Shown: positions 17,181 to 26,589, counted from the first letter of the stretch. The stretch: 30,371 bases of DNA from Emiliania huxleyi CCMP1516 (GCF_000372725.1 NW_005197910.1:5870-36240), one strand, 5' to 3'. The notes: a model not told the origin generated them from the sequence alone. Made by a program: numbers and translations.

Positions 17181-17601
17181 GGACGCGGCCTGCCGGTGTA
17201 CGCCACTCAGCCATGTCCATGTAGGCTGGCCCGCACACGCCCTCGCGCGCGCTCGCGCATGCCCCACCGAGGGTGGTCGGGGTCGGTCGGCGACGCCCAT
17301 TTATTCGTGCCCGCTGGCACGCGCCGCGCGACGTACGTCTCTCTCTTCTCCCCGGTCCGCTTACGCCTAGTGCCACTACCGGGTAGCCTGGTCCCGCGCA
17401 GCGCGGCGGCCGCCCGAATCAATGTGTACCTGTTTGCGCCGCCGCCGGCGTGTGTTACCCCGAGTTGCGTTTGTGACCGTAACGATGTAAGAGCAAGGTC
17501 ACACGCGGCACTGTGGCTCAGTGAAATCAGAAACATCGCGGCGCACATACGCCACTCGAGATGCGAAATCATACTCAAAGCGTGTGTGAAAAAGTGGCAT
17601 T
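17181..17601. other. Intergenic between convergent genes
   Basis: Shared 3' region of the PI4K gene (+) and the RING gene (-). No gene features are seen; open frames on both strands look like chance. Confidence 0.4.
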
Positions 17602-18451
17602 TTAGCTCGCCGCAGTCGCACGCTGCTTGCCTCCGCGCTTCTGCTTTGGCTCACGCTTGTACCTCGGTTCGCCGTAGTCCTCTCTGCAGCCGGGGCAGCC
17701 CAGGCCGTCCTCCTTCAGCCGGCCGTAGCAAAAGAGGCAGACCTGTCAACGCGGTGGCGAACACGCCGTCACGGCAAGGCGCTCTGTCTGTGCTTGTCTC
17801 TAGCAAAAAGAGCGGGCCTGGTAGCCGCACGGACAGGGCAGAAAGTTGCGGTCCGTCGCATCGAGCGTCTCCATGCAGAGCGGGCAGGCGCTCGCGTCCG
17901 TCGACGCCGAGGATGCGGCGGCGGACGCGGCGCCATCGCCGCCACCGCCTGATGAGGCGAGGGCCGCAGCGTGTGACCTCCTGCAACACCACACGGTGAC
18001 GCCCACACCGCCGCCGCCGCCGCCACCACCACCACCACCACCACCACCACGGAGGCAGGCTGCCTGTCCCCATGAGGCGTTCGATGTTCTCGTCGACCCG
18101 CCGCTCCTCCTCCGCCGCCGCGAGCGACGCCGCAAGCACAGCCTTCATCTCCTCGTCCTCCTCCTCTGGCGGCGCCGTGGCGGCGAGCGAAGCTGAGGCG
18201 GCGAGCGCCTGCGCGAGCTCGTCGTCTTCGGCGGCGGAGCCGCCCTCCGCCGCCAGCGACGCTGCCAGCGCCGCCTCCAGCTCGGCCGCCTCCCGTGCCG
18301 CCGCATCCTCCGCCTCTCGCCGTGCCGCCTCGCTCGCAGCGATCGCTACGTGGAGAGCGCGCTCCTCCTCCGCTGCGGCCGCGCCCGCATCGGCCGCATC
18401 AGCCACGGCAGGGTGACTGTCTTCGGCCGCGAACGCGGAGGCTTCACTCAT
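17602..18451 (-). CDS. NOT4-type RING ubiquitin ligase with UIM motifs
   Basis: Three exons: 18451-18051, 17980-17818 and 17742-17602, giving 234 residues with a TAA stop. Intron 18050-17981 is GT-AG and 70 nt; intron 17817-17743 is GC-AG and 75 nt; phases agree. Residues 28-115 hold about four ubiquitin-interacting-like motifs with the acidic-x-x-A-x-x-x-S pattern: EERALHVAIAASEA, AELEAALAASLAAE, EDDELAQALAASAS, EDEEMKAVLAASLA. Residues 166-207 form a C4C4 RING: CPLCMETLDATDRNFLPCPC, then GYQVCLFCYGR and GLGCPGCREDYGEP. This is the form of NOT4/CNOT4, the E3 ligase of the CCR4-NOT complex. There is no RRM as in full NOT4, and the protein is much shorter, so a separate small E3 that binds ubiquitin chains is more likely than the NOT4 orthologue. 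The end is basic. It converges with PI4K. Confidence 0.8.
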
Positions 18452-18594
18452 CGCGGCGCGGCGCGCTCGCGCTTGCGCCACTTTAGAAAAAATCTTCACG
18501 TCAAAGACCCAAGATTGGCAGCTGTGCCTCTCTGGACAGGGTGGCCCGCCACAACGACCCCTGGAATTGCGACTCGCCGCTTTGGGGATTTTTT

Positions 18595-18630
18595 GAGCTT
18601 TGTGTCCTGACTTGCCAACAATGTAGGTAC
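18595..18630. repeat. Dispersed repeat related to copies at 26.7 and 27.0 kb
   Basis: GAGCTTTGTGTCCTGACTTG followed by CCAACAATGTA resembles the repeated GAGCTCTGTGTCTTGGTTTG plus CCAACAACATA near 26726 and 27005. A shared ACTCGCCGCTTT also lies a short distance upstream, at about 18570 here and 26690 there. It sits ~145 bases upstream of the RING start codon. The remaining 18452-18789 shows no gene. Confidence 0.55.
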
Positions 18631-18789
18631 ACCCCGGGGGGGAATCCAAGTTCTTAACCGGAAGGACCCGAGGAGACAAAACGTGAGTGTTAGAGTTGTT
18701 TGGTATTGCTAAAAATCTCTCTCTCCCGAGGAGCAGGAGGGGCAGCAGGCCGGAGAGATATATATGTATATGAGGAGGACCCAGCTCAC

Positions 18790-21480
18790 ATGATCGGCCA
18801 GGAGCGTCACTGGCGCGGCGAGCCTCGTCAGCGCGACTGCGGACGCGACAAGCAGCGATGGAGGGACGAGCCGCGACGGCGCGATGAGCCGCGACAGCGT
18901 GATGAGCCGCGACGGCGCGATGAGCAGCGCGAGCGTTGGCCCGACGAGCGTTACGACGACCGGTACACAGAGACGAGCGCGAGCGCGACTGGCACGATCG
19001 GCGCGACGATCGGTACCACGATCCCAGGCGCGACCATGACCGGCGCGACCGCCGGCGGGGGCGAGGGGCAGCCTCAGCACAGCGACCGCCGGTGAGTCCG
19101 CCGATGCGCGGTGCGGGATCGCGCGGCGAGCGACAGAGCTCTGCTGCCGGCGGTCAGCTCAATGCTAAGCAGATCAACGGCCAGATCTCGAATGCTGGCA
19201 GCGCTGACGCATTGCTCGCGCTCTTTGCCGCCCAAACAACCCTAACACTCACACGTCATTTGGGGCCTGGAGCCCTGTTCACGCGCGCGCGAGACGTGCA
19301 GACAGGGTTGCCAGGTGAGAGCGAATGGCGCGGTTCACGCCTCGCACAACAGAGAGAGAGATGCGCTCTGCATGGTGGGACATAAAAGAGAGCGAGTACT
19401 TGGGCGAGTAGGCCGTGCGGTCGACGCTGCCGCGCGCGACTTTGCGCGCGAGGCGGCGCAGCTTGAGAACGGCGGTGGGCGAGAAGCCGCCGCCGAACGT
19501 CTCGTGGAGCAGCAGGTTGAAGTTGTTGCGCTTGACAAAGATCGCGTCGTGGTAGAAACCGCGATGCGCCTTGACGTAGCCGTGGCCGTTCTTGTGGTCG
19601 AAGGGTTGGCCGGGTTGCCCGCGCGCCTTGCAGCCCATGTTTAGGCGGCGGGCCTTCTCTTCGGTGTTGCCGAAGGCGTAGGAGTGGCCAACGGAGGCGG
19701 GCGTGCCACCGCTCGAGGCGTTGCCAACGCCCGCCGAGGAGGTCTTGAGGAGGGGCGTCCAGAGCTTGACTTCATTCACCTCATCGCATCCTCCCGGGCC
19801 AGCGTGGGGTTCCGCGAGGTCGACCTTGTACCCCTCGTTGTACTGCCGGGTGAGCTCTGGTTTCTCCTTGTCGCCGTGCACGACCGGCGCGTTGGCCGGG
19901 GCGCGCATCGCGTCCGCCCAGGCGGCGAGGACGCCGTCGTGGGGCCGCCGGTGGTGGGCCTTGTTGTAAAGGTAGTCGCCGAAGAAATCGACTGACATGC
20001 CCCGCTCGAGCGCGACCCGAAGGGTGGGAAGCGCCACGGAGAGCCAAAGGCCGAGCTTCCGCTGGAGCTCGTCCTGGAGGGTGTCGGAGGAGAGGGCGGT
20101 GGCGTACGTACCGTCGACACGGACATCGAAGGCCTTGCCGGCGAAAGGCGTTGAGGCAGAGACGAAGCGCGCGGCTTCGCGGTTGTTGACGGCGCTGTCT
20201 CCGAGGGACGGGTTGTTCTTGACGTGCTAATCTCTCTCTGCCGCCCACAGCGCGAGCTTGAACACATCCACGCTGCAAACCTGTGGAACAAACTGGGCCC
20301 GGGCAAGCATCGCATCGAGCGTTGGCACGAGGAGCATTGAGCGGCTGGTGCAGCGCACGCTTCACCTCGTCTCGTCATGCGAAGCACGCAACCTGGCGAA
20401 CATCGAACATCGCTCACGGCGTCGCCAAGTGCGGCCTGCGATCGAGGCTGGTGCACCCGCTGTACGTGGCGGTGGCGGAGGCGGCGGTGCGCGGCGGGCT
20501 GGCTGGCTTTGAGCCTCAGGCACTGGCCAACACTGTGTGGGCGTATGCGACGGCGGGCGTGGCTGCGGACGCGCTCTACGAGGCGGTGGCGGAGGCGGCG
20601 GTGCGCGGCGGGCTGGCTGGCTTCACCCCTCAGAACCTGGCCAATACTGTGTGGGCGTATGCGACGGCGGGCGTGGCTGCGGACGCGCTCTACGCAGCGG
20701 TGGCAGAGGCGGCGGTGCGGCGCGGGCTGGCCGGTTTTACGCCTCAGGACATGGCCAACACGGTGTGGGCGTTGCGACCGCGGGCGTGGCTGCGGACGCG
20801 CTCTACGAGGCGGTGGCGGAGGCGGCGGTGCGCGGCGGGCCGGCCGGCTTCAACCCTCAGGATCTGGCCAACACGGCGTGGGCGTATGCGACGGCGGGCG
20901 TGGCTGCGGACGCGCTCTACGAGTGCTTGCGCGTGGTCAGCGGCTCCCTGGGGAGGGTCCGTCGGGTTAACTTGTAGCATCGATGAGCGCTGTCAGCTGC
21001 ACCAATGGCAGCTCTGGCTCTTCCTGGAACACGCCGCAGACGCGCAGCAGCACCTTCTCTCCGAGTCCGAGCGGCGGCTCTGCTGCGACGCCATGCACGA
21101 CACACGAGTGAGGGTCTCGGCGCTGCAGCGCTCCGTTTCGGCTGCCCTCGCCGCCATCCGTTTTGGCTTCGAGGAGGAGTATGTCAAGCCGCGCACCGGC
21201 CACTCGCTCGACCTGGCGCTGCCCTCGTCACGCATCGCGATCGAGGTGGACGGCCCCTTTCACTTCACCTGCTGCCCGACCGCCGACGGCCGGGGCGTGC
21301 GCAAACCCTGAAACCCAACGGGCCAACCGGCTGGCGGCTGCTCAAGCGGCGCCTCCTCGCGGCGGCCGGCTGGCGGGTGATCAGCGTTCCCCGTTCTTCG
21401 AGTGGGACGCGCTTGCATTCGGCCAGTGAGCGGCAAGCCTACCTGGAGAGAATCAGAATGCATCGACCATCGTTCGCTTA
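18790..21480 (+). pseudogene. RAP-domain / octotricopeptide-like repeat gene, multiply frameshifted
   Basis: Begins with an Arg/Asp/Glu-rich region (RWRDEPRRRDEPRQRDEPRR), a frame change near 18963, then QLNAKQINGQISNAGSADAL, the usual start of these proteins. The sequence resumes at 20251 after a CCCACAG acceptor with RELEHIHAANLWNKLG and LERLVQ-type helices. Then come four repeats of about 38 residues (VAEAAVRGGLAGFTPQNLAN, TVWAYATAGVAADALYEA). The end is a RAP domain: CQLHQWQLWLFLEHA, IAIEVDGPFHF, LLKRRLLAAAGWRVISVP. Frames break near 20335, 20400 (a 7-base duplication, AACATCG twice), 20773 (one base missing against sister repeats), ~20955, ~21300 and ~21390. RAP proteins are organellar RNA-binding factors. 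Neighbouring genes have intact frames, so this is probably a pseudogene, but errors in repetitive GC-rich reads are possible. Confidence 0.65.
19279..20230 (-). pseudogene. Element-derived ORF fragment nested antisense in the RAP locus
   Basis: An open frame of ~315 codons without an ATG at its start, filling the candidate intron (19230-20250) of the RAP gene. It reads NNPSLGDSAVNNREAARFVS, DELQRKLGLWLSVALPTLRV, GMSVDFFGDYLYNKAHHRRP, YKVDLAEPHAGPGGCDEVNE, VKLWTPLL, SYAFGNTEEKARRLNMGCKA, GYVKAHRGFYHDAIFVKRNN, FNLLLHETFGGGFSPTAVLK, LRRLARKVA and SLSFMSHHAERISLSV. I know similar segments (AFGNTEE..., a late SxxxHHxxxIS) as repeated, unnamed ORFs in microalgal genomes, probably from mobile elements. 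VDL...EVK could be a PD-(D/E)xK nuclease core; that is a guess. A short homologous remnant lies near 26.6 kb. Confidence 0.5.
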
Positions 21481-21719
21481 ATCGTTCGAAAAGGTTCGTT
21501 TATTCTGTGTTTTCCGTTCGGCCACACACGCCTCCGCGCTCCGGTGTACGTGTAGTGACTAGTTGTCCGGAAATGATGCTTGAAAGGGTGTGCGCAACAA
21601 TGACAAGACTAAAGCGAGGCAACGACAAGACTAAAGCGCGGCCGCGGGCACGACAACTATCATAAAGCTGCGACCAGCCCCACCCCCCCGGCGTAGGGCG
21701 TCGCGCCCTCTCCCCACGC
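21481..21719. other. Intergenic, no gene recognised
   Basis: Shared 3' region of the RAP locus (+) and the TAF8-like gene (-). It contains a small direct repeat (ACAAGACTAAAGCG, near 21603 and again about 25 bases later). Confidence 0.35.
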
Positions 21720-22541
21720 TCATGCCTCACCCGCGTGCGGCTCGTCCAAGCCTCGTGCGTGCAGCAGCTGCAGCAAGGCACCCGCGCGACCGGACGGTAC
21801 CTCCGCGGGCGGCGGCAGCGGCGGCCCGCCTGCGCCCGCCTCCACCGCGCCACACGGCAGCGCGAGCTCCGCACTAATCGCCGCCGCCGCCGCGCCCACA
21901 GGTGGGACGGAGGGCGGGGGCGCGGCGGCGGCGCTGGCGCGGCGGGGCTGCGGGGAGTGTGGCTCTCCGTCTCCAAGCGCGGCGGCCTCCGCGTCGGCGG
22001 CGATCGCCACCGCCCGCGCCGTCGGCGCCGCCAGCGCCGTCACCTGCCCGCGCGCCGCGCGCCTCATCTTCGACAGGCCCTTGCGCACCGCCTTTCCGTC
22101 GCGAGGCCGGCGCACATTCTGCGCGACGCGATCGTACGTGTGCGCCGCGGGCAGCGCGGGCAGGAACTCGGGTATGTGCGGGTGCCTCCGGTCGCGGCCG
22201 ATGGCCGCCGCCGTCACCGACGGCCAGAGCCCCGCCGGCGGCGCCGTCTGCACGACGGATCGCGGCTGCGTCGAAGCGACGCTGCTGAAGCGGAGGAGGT
22301 CTTGGGGCGTGCTGGTGCGGAGCAGATCGAGCGCGGCGAGCAGGTCGAGCAGGTTTGCCTGCGAGCGCCCCGCGTGCGCCGCCGCCTGCATCGCCTCGGT
22401 GCCGAGCGTGCGGATGAAGGTCATGCAGGCGTCGACGAGGAAGGCGTGCGACGAGGCGGTGAGCGCGTCGCAGCTGGAGGAGGTGGGCTGGCCGGTGAAG
22501 GCCATCCGGGCCAGGGCAGCGGAGAGAGGCGCATCGGTCAT
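21720..22541 (-). CDS. TAF8: TAF8-like subunit of transcription factor TFIID
   Basis: Start at ATG 22541 (MTDAPLSAALARMAF), 273 residues, intronless, stop at 21722-21720. Residues ~24-85 form a histone fold of the bromodomain-associated (Bromo_TP) type: SHAFLVDACMTFIRTLGTEA, MQAAAHAGRSQANLLDLLAA, LDLL. Residues ~119-136 carry the TAF8 C-terminal signature (HPHIPEFLPALPAAHTY), which in the family reads as a Y/I-P-x-F-L-P-x-(F/L)-P-x-x-H-T-Y pattern. This segment helps hold TAF8 in TFIID. A basic stretch (KAVRKGLSKMRRA) follows; the end is Ala/Pro-rich. The same frame is open upstream to ~22835 but without domain features, so the inner ATG is preferred. It is divergent from the GT8 gene. The family call is good; SPT7/TAF3-like Bromo_TP proteins are the alternative. 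Confidence 0.7.
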   Translation of the reverse strand: MTDAPLSAALARMAFTGQPTSSSCDALTASSHAFLVDACMTFIRTLGTEAMQAAAHAGRSQANLLDLLAALDLLRTSTPQDLLRFSSVASTQPRSVVQTAPPAGLWPSVTAAAIGRDRRHPHIPEFLPALPAAHTYDRVAQNVRRPRDGKAVRKGLSKMRRAARGQVTALAAPTARAVAIAADAEAAALGDGEPHSPQPRRASAAAAPPPSVPPVGAAAAAISAELALPCGAVEAGAGGPPLPPPAEVPSGRAGALLQLLHARGLDEPHAGEA

Positions 22542-23529
22542 GAGAAAGAGAGGCTTGCGTTTTTCTTTTGTCTCTAATTTTTCCGTCGAGGAGACACGTT
22601 TCCGTTGGCGGGACTGTCCTGGTCGAGAGTGTGTGCCGCCGAGGCGGGACCACTCGGGGACAGTGCTGACGGGACGCGGCTCGAAGGGCGTGGCTCCGCA
22701 GCGCGGCTGGCACTCGTCGCAGAGGCCTCGCCTTCGAAAAGTCGGGCATGGCTCTACCCGCAACTTTCTCGCTAACACGCGCGCACCGCCGAGCCTGCGG
22801 CGGGTGCGCTGCGGCCGCACGTCTACCTCCGTCATAGTGCCACGATGTGCGGCCTAGATTTAGCCCACGCGCCTCTGCTCGCAAACACTCACCCATTTGA
22901 TTGTCATTGCCTGTGATAGCGAGATAGGGCTAGCCGCAGGCAGCTAGCCCGTGAGGAGAGCGTCCATAGACACCTCACTTAGACCCCACACACGGTCTCG
23001 TCCGTGCCTCGCCGGCCGGAGAGATTGCTGGAGGTAGAGCAAGCCTGCTCTAGCCTCGCATGTCACTTCCTGTTGTCTGTTGTGTTGTTGTGCCCTTGTT
23101 TGGACTCTTGGCACCGTGGAGTGCTGGGGGGGGCGACAGGGAGGATATGGCCTTGAGTTATGTGTACGCCGACTCAGGGTGTGTGGCAGCCCGCTGGCTG
23201 TGTGTCTTGTGAGCTTTTGTGTCTGTGTGTCGCTCGTGCGTGTCGTCATCATCTGTCCAGCGTCCACCCATACCGCGTTGGTGTCCAGTCCGAGCCTGGC
23301 TGTTCTTCACCTTACTACCTACCTACCTAGGAGAGTGAAGGAGGAGGAGGAAGGTGACTACGTGCCTCCCCGTCTTTGTAGCCTGGCGTTTGTGCCCCGT
23401 TTGTGCCGCGTCCCGTGCGCCCAAGTTCATTTTATAGGAGGAGGAAGGAGGAACGCCGCCCGCCCCCCCCCCGGACGAAAGCAGGCGGCTCTACGGAGTA
23501 CCCGCGTGCCCGCCCGGCCCCGCCGTGAG
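22542..23529. other. Divergent intergenic region between TAF8-like and GT8 genes
   Basis: About 990 bases that must hold both promoters and 5' UTRs. A small hairpin (GGGCTAG 22927-22933, CTAGCCC 22944-22950) is visible. 23050-23450 is T/G-rich on the plus strand, unlike the coding sequences. The GT8 frame is open upstream to 23080 without protein features. Confidence 0.4.
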
Positions 23530-24804
23530 ATGCCGTGGGGGCTTGCGCTGGTGGCGGTTGTGGCCGCCGGCCAAGTCAGCTTCTCCAAGCATCCCCAACC
23601 GCGCGGAGGCCACACCGATGCTTCCCGCAAGCACATCGATGTCTCGAACAGGTCCACAGGTGGTCTCCGCAGACCAACGCGGTCGTGTGGGCACATCTCG
23701 CATGTCGCAGTTGGCGCAGACAGCCACCAGACGCCGGGCCTGGCGCCGCTGGTCTGGTCGATCTTCAGCAGCAGCCGCAGCCCGCACTGCATCCATGTGC
23801 ACGCCTTCTACTGCGAGGCGGAGCCCAGCCTGCAGAGCAGAGAGGCGATCCGGAGGGTCGGAATGGAGATCACAATCCATGTCGTCGATCTCGAGCGGTT
23901 TCCACTGCTCCACAACCTGAGCAACTCGAGCGCCATGAACTTGGTGCGCTTCTACCTCCCCGAACTCCTGCCGGAGGCCGCCTCCTCAGTCCTCTGGCTC
24001 GACACGGACATCATCGTGCGCTCCGATGTGCACGACCTCCTCTCGAAGCTCTTCGTCGGCGCCAACCGCTCAAAGTCGCTTGCTGCCGTGGCGCGCAAGA
24101 AGGAGCTGCGCACCATCACGCGGTACCGCCCGTCAAAGCTTGGGGTTCTCAACGTGAGCACAGTGCTGCGGGGTGACGCCTTCAACGCCGGCCTCATCGC
24201 CTTCAACCTCCAGCAGTGGCGAGCGCAGAACCTGACGCAGCGGGTCGAGGCGCTTGTGCCTGCGCTTCAGGAGATCGGCCTCGCCTCGTACGCTGGCATC
24301 TCGCTCCCAGGCGGTATGCGAGCCGCGCCGAGCAGCCAGGTGCCGCTGCAGCTGCTCTTTGGGCACGACTTTCAGCGGCTCGATTCCTGCTGGAATGTGG
24401 GCGGTTTGGGCACCAGCTGGGGGCAGGGGGAGCTGCTGCCACTGCGGGTGTGGGCAAAGCAGATCGCCGCTTGGTGGACGGGGAAGGTCGCAAGGGGTTG
24501 CGCCCTCCATTGGTCGGGTGGCGACAAGCCTTGGAGCGGGCACAACCCCTTTGCGCCGCAGTACTACAAGCCGGTGCGCAAGGCGGCGATCCGCGCGGGC
24601 TATGGCGAGATTTTCCCCGGCACCCTTGCGCACGACGGGAGCGACTATTATCTGCCATGGCTGCTCAGGATTGTTGCAATCTTCGTGGCTGCTCCTTCCG
24701 CACTCTTTTTGGTCGTCGCATTGAGACGACCAGGCTCTGGGGCGTTGCGAGCAGAACTTGTCCCACAGAGCCCATCTCGTGGACACAGTGTCAGTCTAGA
24801 ATAG
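23530..24804 (+). CDS. Glycosyltransferase family 8 protein with membrane anchor
   Basis: ATG 23530 gives 424 residues, intronless. The N-terminus MPWGLALVAVVAAG is a short signal or anchor. The GT8 fold is clear: HISHVAVGADSHQTPGLAPL, HVHAFYCEAEP, a VVDLERFPLL segment, NLVRFYLPELLPEAASSVLW, the metal-binding D-x-D in LWLDTDIIVRSDV (Asp 158 and 160), FNAGLIAFNLQQWR (~218) and the C-terminal HWSGGDKPWSGH (~327), the H-x-x-G-x-x-K-P-W motif that binds the second metal site and UDP. A hydrophobic helix at 377-398 (WLLRIVAIFVAAPSALFLVV) ends the protein. All catalytic motifs are present. GT8 enzymes transfer sugar from UDP-sugars with retention, in the secretory pathway; galactosyl, glucosyl or galacturonosyl transfer cannot be told apart. 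The C-terminal membrane helix is less usual. Confidence 0.85.
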   Translation: MPWGLALVAVVAAGQVSFSKHPQPRGGHTDASRKHIDVSNRSTGGLRRPTRSCGHISHVAVGADSHQTPGLAPLVWSIFSSSRSPHCIHVHAFYCEAEPSLQSREAIRRVGMEITIHVVDLERFPLLHNLSNSSAMNLVRFYLPELLPEAASSVLWLDTDIIVRSDVHDLLSKLFVGANRSKSLAAVARKKELRTITRYRPSKLGVLNVSTVLRGDAFNAGLIAFNLQQWRAQNLTQRVEALVPALQEIGLASYAGISLPGGMRAAPSSQVPLQLLFGHDFQRLDSCWNVGGLGTSWGQGELLPLRVWAKQIAAWWTGKVARGCALHWSGGDKPWSGHNPFAPQYYKPVRKAAIRAGYGEIFPGTLAHDGSDYYLPWLLRIVAIFVAAPSALFLVVALRRPGSGALRAELVPQSPSRGHSVSLE

Positions 24805-25099
24805 ATACAAAGTGTGCGTGAGTTGTGTGTCTACTGCGCCGGCCGAGCTCAGCTGTTTAACGTTGGGAGCTGAACCGCAGTGTTGCACTCGAGCGTGTGG
24901 TAGAACAAGTATAACACAACCAGCACACACGCAGATCACAGTTCACAGAACCACCGGTCACCGCGAGTCCGCGACAGTGCTGGGGCTCCCCAACAACAGT
25001 AGCTAACATTAGAGCGAGTCAACAGAGCCGCTGGCGCTGCACACACTGAACGTTGTGTGCGAGCCGCGTGGAACTTGGAGAGCACTTGGAACGGGAGGG
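24805..25099. other. Intergenic, no gene recognised
   Basis: 3' region of the GT8 gene and start of the region holding the unknown basic ORF. No clear feature. Confidence 0.3.
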
Positions 25100-26134
25100 A
25101 TGGGAGGACGGTACGGGCCGCGACACCTCCGCGCCGCACCACACAGGGAATTTTTTAAGGGGAGAGGTGGTGTCTTAATTCTTTTTCATTTTTTCGCACC
25201 CAATAACCTTGGCATAGTAGCCCAGGCGGCACCCGACTCCAAGGATACGCTGAAGACGCTGAGGAAAGCGCATGTCGCTGCGCTGAAGGGCTCACGCTAT
25301 AGGGTGCTGGATGAGGACGGGTACGATGCACTAGCCCCAGCCGTCGGGGGGGTGTTGCCGGCGCTGGTAGATGATCTCTCGGAGAAGAGCCGGAGGGACC
25401 TTGGCGCCGGGGTCACGAGGAACTTGCAAGTCGTGGCCGAGGCGGCGACGGGAGCGGTGCAGAGGTGGACCCAGCTCAATGATGAGGCTACGGCGCGCAT
25501 AATGAAGAGAGAGGAACACATCGAGTGGCTGAGGAAGCTCTTCACTGGGTGGAAGGAGGCTCGGCCGGCCTTGAGGGAGTCGCGGAGGAGGAGGGATAAC
25601 GGAGGTAACGTGCAGACAGGCCAGCAGCCAGTGGGACGAACGAGGACCGCGACGGTGGCTCAAGCGGGAGGGAGCGGAGACAGTGGGCAGCAAGCGAAGT
25701 GGGTGAGACTGATGATGCTCCTCCGACTTAGGGAGCGGTTCAGCTGCTGGGCGGGCTTCAGGCTGGTGCTCACGCGAAAAGGAATCGACGCGATGTACAA
25801 AGCATACAAGAAGAGGAGAAAGAAGAGGAGGGACATCAGTGGTGACGAAACAGAAGCTAGCGCAGACGAGGGCAGGGCAGACCCGGGGACGGCGGAGTCG
25901 GAGCAGACGGCATCGGCCGCCGAGGAAACGTTGGGAAGAGGCACGAGGAGGGCGGCGACCTCAACCGACTATGGAGGACCCGTCACCAGACGACGCAGGG
26001 CGGACGACGGGGAGGCGGAGCAGACGCGCAGGGCGAGACGAGGGAGGGAGCAGGATGTTGCTGAGATCAGCAGGAGGATGTACGACGAGATTAGGAGCAG
26101 CAGGGACCCGAGGGACCATGTGGAAGACGGCTAG
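25100..26134 (+). CDS. Unknown basic, charged protein (possible element-derived ORF)
   Basis: The frame is open from 25055; the first ATG is at 25100. Protein-like sequence begins after a pyrimidine-rich stretch and CAG at 25228 (AAPDSKDTLKTLRKAHVAAL, YRVLDEDGYDALAPAVGGVL), so an upstream exon with this as the second exon is possible. It continues with helical SEKSRRDLGAGVTRNLQVVA, a W-containing segment (EEHIEWLRKLFTGWKEARPA), WVRLMMLLRLRERFSCWAGF and a strongly basic KAYKKRRKKRRD that may be a nuclear signal, then a low-complexity acidic/Arg tail with EISRRMYDEIRSSRD. I do not recognise the family. A/G-rich composition and nearby repeats suggest a mobile-element origin, unproven. Short similar AACCTTGGCAT blocks flank it (~25205 and ~26274). 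Confidence 0.4.
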   Translation: MGGRYGPRHLRAAPHREFFKGRGGVLILFHFFAPNNLGIVAQAAPDSKDTLKTLRKAHVAALKGSRYRVLDEDGYDALAPAVGGVLPALVDDLSEKSRRDLGAGVTRNLQVVAEAATGAVQRWTQLNDEATARIMKREEHIEWLRKLFTGWKEARPALRESRRRRDNGGNVQTGQQPVGRTRTATVAQAGGSGDSGQQAKWVRLMMLLRLRERFSCWAGFRLVLTRKGIDAMYKAYKKRRKKRRDISGDETEASADEGRADPGTAESEQTASAAEETLGRGTRRAATSTDYGGPVTRRRRADDGEAEQTRRARRGREQDVAEISRRMYDEIRSSRDPRDHVEDG

Positions 26135-26589
26135 TGCTAGTCCCCCATCGGGAGGACGACCCCGGCTAGTCGCCGACCACACCCACAAAGAACCCTGCAC
26201 AAAGACCGCAGGGCGGGGACCTGTTCCTTTTTACCCATCTCCTAGTAGAGGTGTCCGTTTTATTTATTTATTTAACCTTGGCATGTGAGCTCCTTCGGCA
26301 GCTCACTGAGGCGCCAGCCTCTACCGAGGCACCCCTACCCAGCCACTCGCACAGTAACGCTCAAGTGGGCGGCAAGCCGTCATCCGCCTGGCGCTGTCCG
26401 CAGGCGCAGCGCTCTGGGTGGCGGTGGCGGCGCTCCATGAGTGCGCTCTAGCGCGATGAGGTTCCTCCTTCTCCGCGCTCTCCCCGCAAGGCACGACACA
26501 CACAACGCATATCCATCGCTTCGGTCGGTCGGTCGGTCGTCGGTGAAGGAAGGAAGGGGTTCGGACCCAACCAACCGCGCCATCCTCCC

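Noticed and set aside
18001..18050. Poly-Pro/poly-Trp coding at (CCA)n/(CCG)n
   Set aside because: Falls exactly inside the 70-nt intron of the RING gene.
25200..26285. LTR retrotransposon suggested by the AACCTTGGCAT blocks flanking the unknown ORF
   Set aside because: The similarity is only about a dozen bases plus T-rich sequence; no primer-binding site, polypurine tract or reverse transcriptase.
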